A stretch of DNA of 8,884 nucleotides, from the NCBI GenBank assembly GCA_937943665.1, contig CALEAR010000320.1:1-8884 (forward strand), read 5' to 3'. Position numbers and translations under genes: made by a program. The notes below the pieces were generated by a model. The model ran no database searches, was not told the DNA's origin, and saw only the letters and a program-made list of their open reading frames with translations. The stretch is from an uncultured Alcanivoracaceae bacterium (GTDB lineage: Bacteria; Pseudomonadota; Gammaproteobacteria; Pseudomonadales; Alcanivoracaceae). This document shows, piece by piece, positions 7,501-8,884 of the stretch. The stretch's first letter is position 1. The number at the start of each line of letters is the position of its first letter.

Positions 7501-7722
7501 GCCATTCGCTTGCGCCCTGTGCTCATGACCACAGCGGCCCTGGTGATTGCCATGTTCCCCATGCTCATTGCCGATGGGCCTGGTGCGGGCTCGCGCTTTG
7601 CCATGGGCTTTGTGATTGCCACAGGCATGACCATTGGTACCCTCTTCACCCTCTTTGTGGTACCTGCCATGTACCTATACTTAGGTCGTGATCGCGGCAA
7701 CACCGCCACTGAACCGGCCTAA
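4600..7722 (+). CDS. RND-family multidrug efflux permease (HAE-1/AcrB-like)
   Basis: At 1040 residues the protein has full family length. It would form the proton-driven inner-membrane trimer that takes substrates from the periplasm and outer membrane leaflet and passes them to the adaptor and TolC channel. TM1 is at about 10-30, TM2-6 begin near 335, TM7 lies near 528-548 and TM8-12 run from about 859 to 1030, with two large periplasmic loops between. The proton relay is intact: Asp401 and Asp402 in VVDDAIIILEN (TM4) and Lys940 in ISKHGILIVEFAN (TM10), matching AcrB D407, D408 and K940. The second loop has PPSLPTGGGGGFPVEFV with five Gly at 660-664. The TM9-TM10 link appears about 15 residues longer than in AcrB. 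The gene starts 17 bases after the adaptor stop with a weak GAGA-type ribosome site. Drug, dye or lipid export is the family role; the actual substrate is unknown. Confidence 0.96.
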   Translation: MKFTDIFIKKPVLAWVVSLFILLLGIRAISELNVRQYPELQNAMITVTTSYVGADADLIQGFITAPLEREVATADGIDYISSTSVAGVSIIQAFLRLDADPNAVLTQVAAKVNKMRGELPDESEDPVIDMAEGDTTAAMYLAFYSDILDNNQTTDYLVRVVEPLLSTVPGVQKADILGARTFAMRVWLDPEKMTALGVTASDVFGALQSNNVLSAVGATKGSQVSIDLTAQTDLSEPEEFEELIVREQDDATVRLRDIATIELGAESYSTSVSFGEEAATFIAIEVAPDANSLDVIRDVHKVWDEEIIPELPEGLYADIPYDSTEYIQNAIDEVISTIVQALLIVVVVIFLFLGSIRSVLIPILAIPVSMVGALFLMLVMGFSINLLTLLAMVLAIGIVVDDAIIILENIHRHVEEGMTPFDAAIKGARELAWPVIAMTTTLVAVYLPIGFIGGLTGTLFVEFAFTLAGSVILSGVTALTLSPMLSAKLLKAPDEGGTSKLADWLDERFDRLKHRYQAILHSTMDDKHVVAVFGAVVLVSCYFLFISTPAELAPEEDQGFIVTIADSDPYTTMEYFQKNTSLLYKKVIELEEMDKVFLVNGMESSGAGSVTNGLAGLVLKPWDQRSRSTKAVLEQDVQGIINSIPGLKVAAFEPPSLPTGGGGGFPVEFVVGTTQPISAAAELIEQIVGKAYESKKFIFLDTDLKIDKPRAEIVIDRDKAAALGIDMASVSRDMAAMLSGAHANRFSLENRSYKVIPQVERSERLNPEQLLNYYTRTRDGELIPLSSIASIEHTVQPQKLNRFQQLNAITISAIPRPGVTLGEALGVLEEAADEVLPQGYRVDYSGQSRQFKTEGSQLVMTFFFALIIIYLVLAAQFESWRDPLIMLVSVPMSIGGALLSMAILNLISTVGSFSGLYIPNATMNIYTQVGLVTLIGVISKHGILIVEFANQLQEEGMAKRAAIEEATAIRLRPVLMTTAALVIAMFPMLIADGPGAGSRFAMGFVIATGMTIGTLFTLFVVPAMYLYLGRDRGNTATEPA

Positions 7723-7729
7723 CCCTCCT

Positions 7730-7756
7730 CCCTAGGGTGCCTCGCGCACCCTAGGG
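7730..7756. terminator. perfect hairpin between convergent permease and nudF genes
   Basis: CCCTAGGGTGC (7730-7740) pairs with GCACCCTAGGG (7746-7756): an 11-bp perfect stem with a five-base loop, filling the 39-base gap between the two stop codons. No good T run follows on either strand (plus: CACTATTATTTC), so it is not a textbook intrinsic terminator. Its position still suggests a shared bidirectional terminator or a 3'-end stabiliser. Confidence 0.65.
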
Positions 7757-7761
7757 CACTA

Positions 7762-8382
7762 TTATTTCTCCCACTTATTTAGCAAAAACCACTGCACCGC
7801 TATGAGGGTAGCAGCATTATTGAATACGCCCTGTGCCAATAGCTCAGACAATTGCCCTGCAGGAATACAGTGGGTGCGTATATCCTCATGTTCACTAGCC
7901 ACCCCATGCACTCCCCCAGCCTGGCTTAAATCCGCATAACCCAAGTACAAATGCATACGTTCATTGGTGCCGCCTGGGCTAACAAAATAGGCGGGCAAGG
8001 GCTCAAGCTGCTCGAGCGTCACATTGGCTTCTTCAAGGGCTTCGCGGCGCAATAAAGCCTCAAAGGATTCTCCCTCCACATCACAAATCCCCGCCACCAC
8101 CTCCAAACACCAAGGGCTGCGTTCATCTGTTAAAGCGCCTACGCGGAACTGTTCAATAAACAACAGCACATCAAGGGCTGTATCCCAAATTAAGACACCC
8201 GCCGCCGGCACCCGGTGTAACAGCTCACGCTTCAGGATGGGGCTCCAATCCCCCGCAAAACGGCGATGTTGTAACTCCAACACATCTAGGCGCATAAATC
8301 CCTCATGGGCTGTGGTGCGGCGTTGGATCTTTACATCCTCGGTTAGCGTAAAAGGGGCTAACTGTTTTTTACTCCAGGGCAT
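7762..8382 (-). CDS. nudF: NudF-like ADP-ribose pyrophosphatase (Nudix hydrolase)
   Basis: The chosen ATG at 8382 gives 206 residues, close to the 209 of E. coli NudF, and has GAGGAG (8386-8391 on the minus strand) just upstream. An in-frame TTG at 8430 would add 16 residues but has no ribosome site. The enzyme family cleaves ADP-ribose to AMP and ribose 5-phosphate in the cytoplasm, using Mg2+ held by the Nudix helix. The core REALEE (residues 113-118) and Glu105 are present. The box reads G-x6-E-x7-REALEEANV, with one extra residue after Gly98 and Asn120 where Gly is usual. SPGGTNER at 135-142 puts Pro136 15 residues after the box, the mark of the ADP-ribose subfamily. HEDIR and NNAATLIAVQWF near the C-terminus also match NudF. 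The gene converges on the pump operon and is divergent from the TolC-family gene, as nudF and tolC are in E. coli. Confidence 0.92.
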   Translation of the reverse strand: MPWSKKQLAPFTLTEDVKIQRRTTAHEGFMRLDVLELQHRRFAGDWSPILKRELLHRVPAAGVLIWDTALDVLLFIEQFRVGALTDERSPWCLEVVAGICDVEGESFEALLRREALEEANVTLEQLEPLPAYFVSPGGTNERMHLYLGYADLSQAGGVHGVASEHEDIRTHCIPAGQLSELLAQGVFNNAATLIAVQWFLLNKWEK

Positions 8383-8413
8383 AATCTCCTCAATGGAATT
8401 GTCATCATTTATC

Positions 8414-8442
8414 AATATAAAGGGGTACAATAAGCTTTACAT
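8414..8442 (-). promoter_or_regulatory. candidate nudF promoter
   Basis: Read on the minus strand, ATGTAA (8442-8437) and TATATT (8419-8414) are separated by 17 bases. The -10 matches at five of six positions and the -35 at three of six. Transcription would start about 25 bases before the ATG at 8382. A ten-base palindrome, TTGGCACCAA (8443-8452), abuts the -35 side. Confidence 0.35.
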
Positions 8443-8498
8443 TTGGCACCAAGTACACAATACCAACATAATCTTCAAGCAATACACTGCATAGAGGT

Positions 8499-8534
8499 TT
8501 CAAGTTATGAGACCTTGGCACATCATGACTTGAA
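8499..8534. repeat. 12-base inverted repeat in the nudF-tolC gap
   Basis: TTCAAGTTATGA (8499-8510) and TCATGACTTGAA (8523-8534) are inverted copies with one G-T wobble out of twelve pairs, around a 12-base centre. No T run follows, so a terminator is unlikely. It could be a regulator site or a leader-RNA hairpin for tolC. Confidence 0.5.
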
Positions 8535-8562
8535 GGTCAGTCAAAAATCGACTGAAAAGTCA
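8526..8562. promoter_or_regulatory. pair of related 14-base dyads upstream of tolC
   Basis: TGACTTGAAGGTCA (8526-8539) and CGACTGAAAAGTCA (8549-8562) match at 10 of 14 positions, start 23 bases apart, and each has GAC/GTC dyad symmetry. They lie 70-105 bases before the tolC start and may be a tandem operator. The first shares bases with the right arm of the longer inverted repeat. I do not recognise the regulator. Confidence 0.38.
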
Positions 8563-8592
8563 TTTCTGATACCATAAGTGCTTTAGTATCGC

Positions 8593-8598
8593 TATCAT
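8593..8598 (+). promoter_or_regulatory. possible -10 box for the TolC-family gene
   Basis: TATCAT matches five of six bases of the -10 consensus and lies 32 bases before the ATG. No good -35 precedes it, so an activator would be needed if it is used. An alternative is an extended -10 (TG-C-TTTAGT, 8579-8587). Confidence 0.25.
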
Positions 8599-8630
8599 GT
8601 AGCCTTCCGCGAGTAACGGGATTTTATATC

Positions 8631-8884
8631 ATGCGCAAGATTTTAGTTTTAACCGCTGGCCTATTAATGGGCTCTTTATCATCTGCGACCTATGCCGAGA
8701 CGTTAGCCGATGCACTAGAGGCAGCTTGGCAGGCTGATCCAGAATGGAGTGCCGCCCTGCGCACTTGGGAAGCCGGTCAAGAGAATAAAAAGCAAGGATT
8801 AGCGGCGCTTCTGCCCAATGTGAGTGCAAAGTACAACTGGATGGATAACGAGCTGCATCCGCAAGGCATGTCCTCTGTGGATTT
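8631..8884 (+). CDS. tolC: TolC-family outer-membrane channel protein (N-terminal part)
   Basis: The frame opens with ATG at 8631 and is still open at the window edge, giving 84 complete residues. MRKILVLTAGLLMGSLSSATYA is a typical Sec signal peptide with probable cleavage after Ala22. The mature start (ETLADALEAAWQADPEWSAA, then GLAALLPNVSAKYNWM) follows the pattern of TolC N-termini: a helix with spaced Ala/Leu, an asparagine- or aspartate-proline element, then LLPxV and aromatic residues entering the first beta strands. TolC trimers form the outer-membrane exit duct for RND pumps and type I secretion. Its place next to divergent nudF matches the E. coli arrangement and supports the name. 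It is the likely channel for the pump operon in this window. Only about a fifth of the protein is visible, so a specialised paralogue cannot be excluded. A weak ACGGGA (8616-8621) may serve as ribosome site. Confidence 0.86.
   Translation, partial: MRKILVLTAGLLMGSLSSATYAETLADALEAAWQADPEWSAALRTWEAGQENKKQGLAALLPNVSAKYNWMDNELHPQGMSSVD

Noticed and set aside
8383..8430. TTG start for nudF at 8430, minus strand
   Set aside because: The ATG at 8382 has a GAGGAG site just upstream and gives the expected family length. The extra 16 residues resemble no NudF.
8024..8494. 156-residue reading frame on the plus strand opposite nudF
   Set aside because: It is Ser/Arg/Asn-rich low-complexity sequence antisense to a well-supported gene, with no family motif.
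1..8884. CRISPR array, tRNA, rRNA, insertion sequence or prophage element
   Set aside because: I saw no spaced identical repeats, cloverleaf-like segments with conserved T-loop, transposase motifs or terminal inverted repeats.

Overview
The window looks like chromosomal DNA of a gammaproteobacterium of moderate, roughly balanced base composition. Three things point there: the metW-rdgB-hemW neighbourhood, a nudF gene divergent from a TolC-family gene (the same pairing as in E. coli), and Gram-negative envelope genes. The genus cannot be fixed from the sequence alone. There are no tRNA or rRNA genes, CRISPR arrays or insertion sequences, and every large gene is intact apart from the two cut by the window edges.

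Layout. (1) Positions 1-839 hold the end of metW, overlapped by rdgB through an ATGA junction. (2) Positions 942-1430 hold a small lysine/glutamate/alanine-rich lipoprotein with its own ribosome binding site and a strong terminator. It lies between rdgB and hemW. (3) hemW (1491-2636) starts directly after that terminator. (4) Positions 2707-7722 form a three-gene efflux operon: TetR-family regulator, periplasmic adaptor and RND permease. The regulator and adaptor overlap by ATGA. A candidate promoter before the regulator carries a perfect palindrome in its spacer, which suggests autoregulation. (5) On the minus strand, nudF (start reassigned to 8382) converges on the permease gene across a perfect 11-bp hairpin. 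(6) A 248-bp region rich in dyads separates nudF from the start of a TolC-family gene that runs off the window at 8884.

How the genes fit together. The adaptor keeps the Arg/Leu/Ser pattern used for docking to TolC, and the permease keeps the Asp-Asp and Lys residues of the proton relay. The pump operon has no outer-membrane channel of its own, so the TolC-family protein less than 1 kb downstream is the natural partner. RdgB, NudF and HemW are housekeeping functions: nucleotide-pool sanitation, ADP-ribose hydrolysis and heme handling.

The least ordinary item is the lipoprotein. Its mature part contains nine uninterrupted 11-residue repeats, in the style of group 3 LEA proteins or hendecad coiled coils, anchored through a lipobox. 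Other points of note are a Nudix box with one extra residue, a C8 tract at the regulator/adaptor junction placed so that a -1 shift would fuse the two proteins, and paired dyads upstream of tolC.
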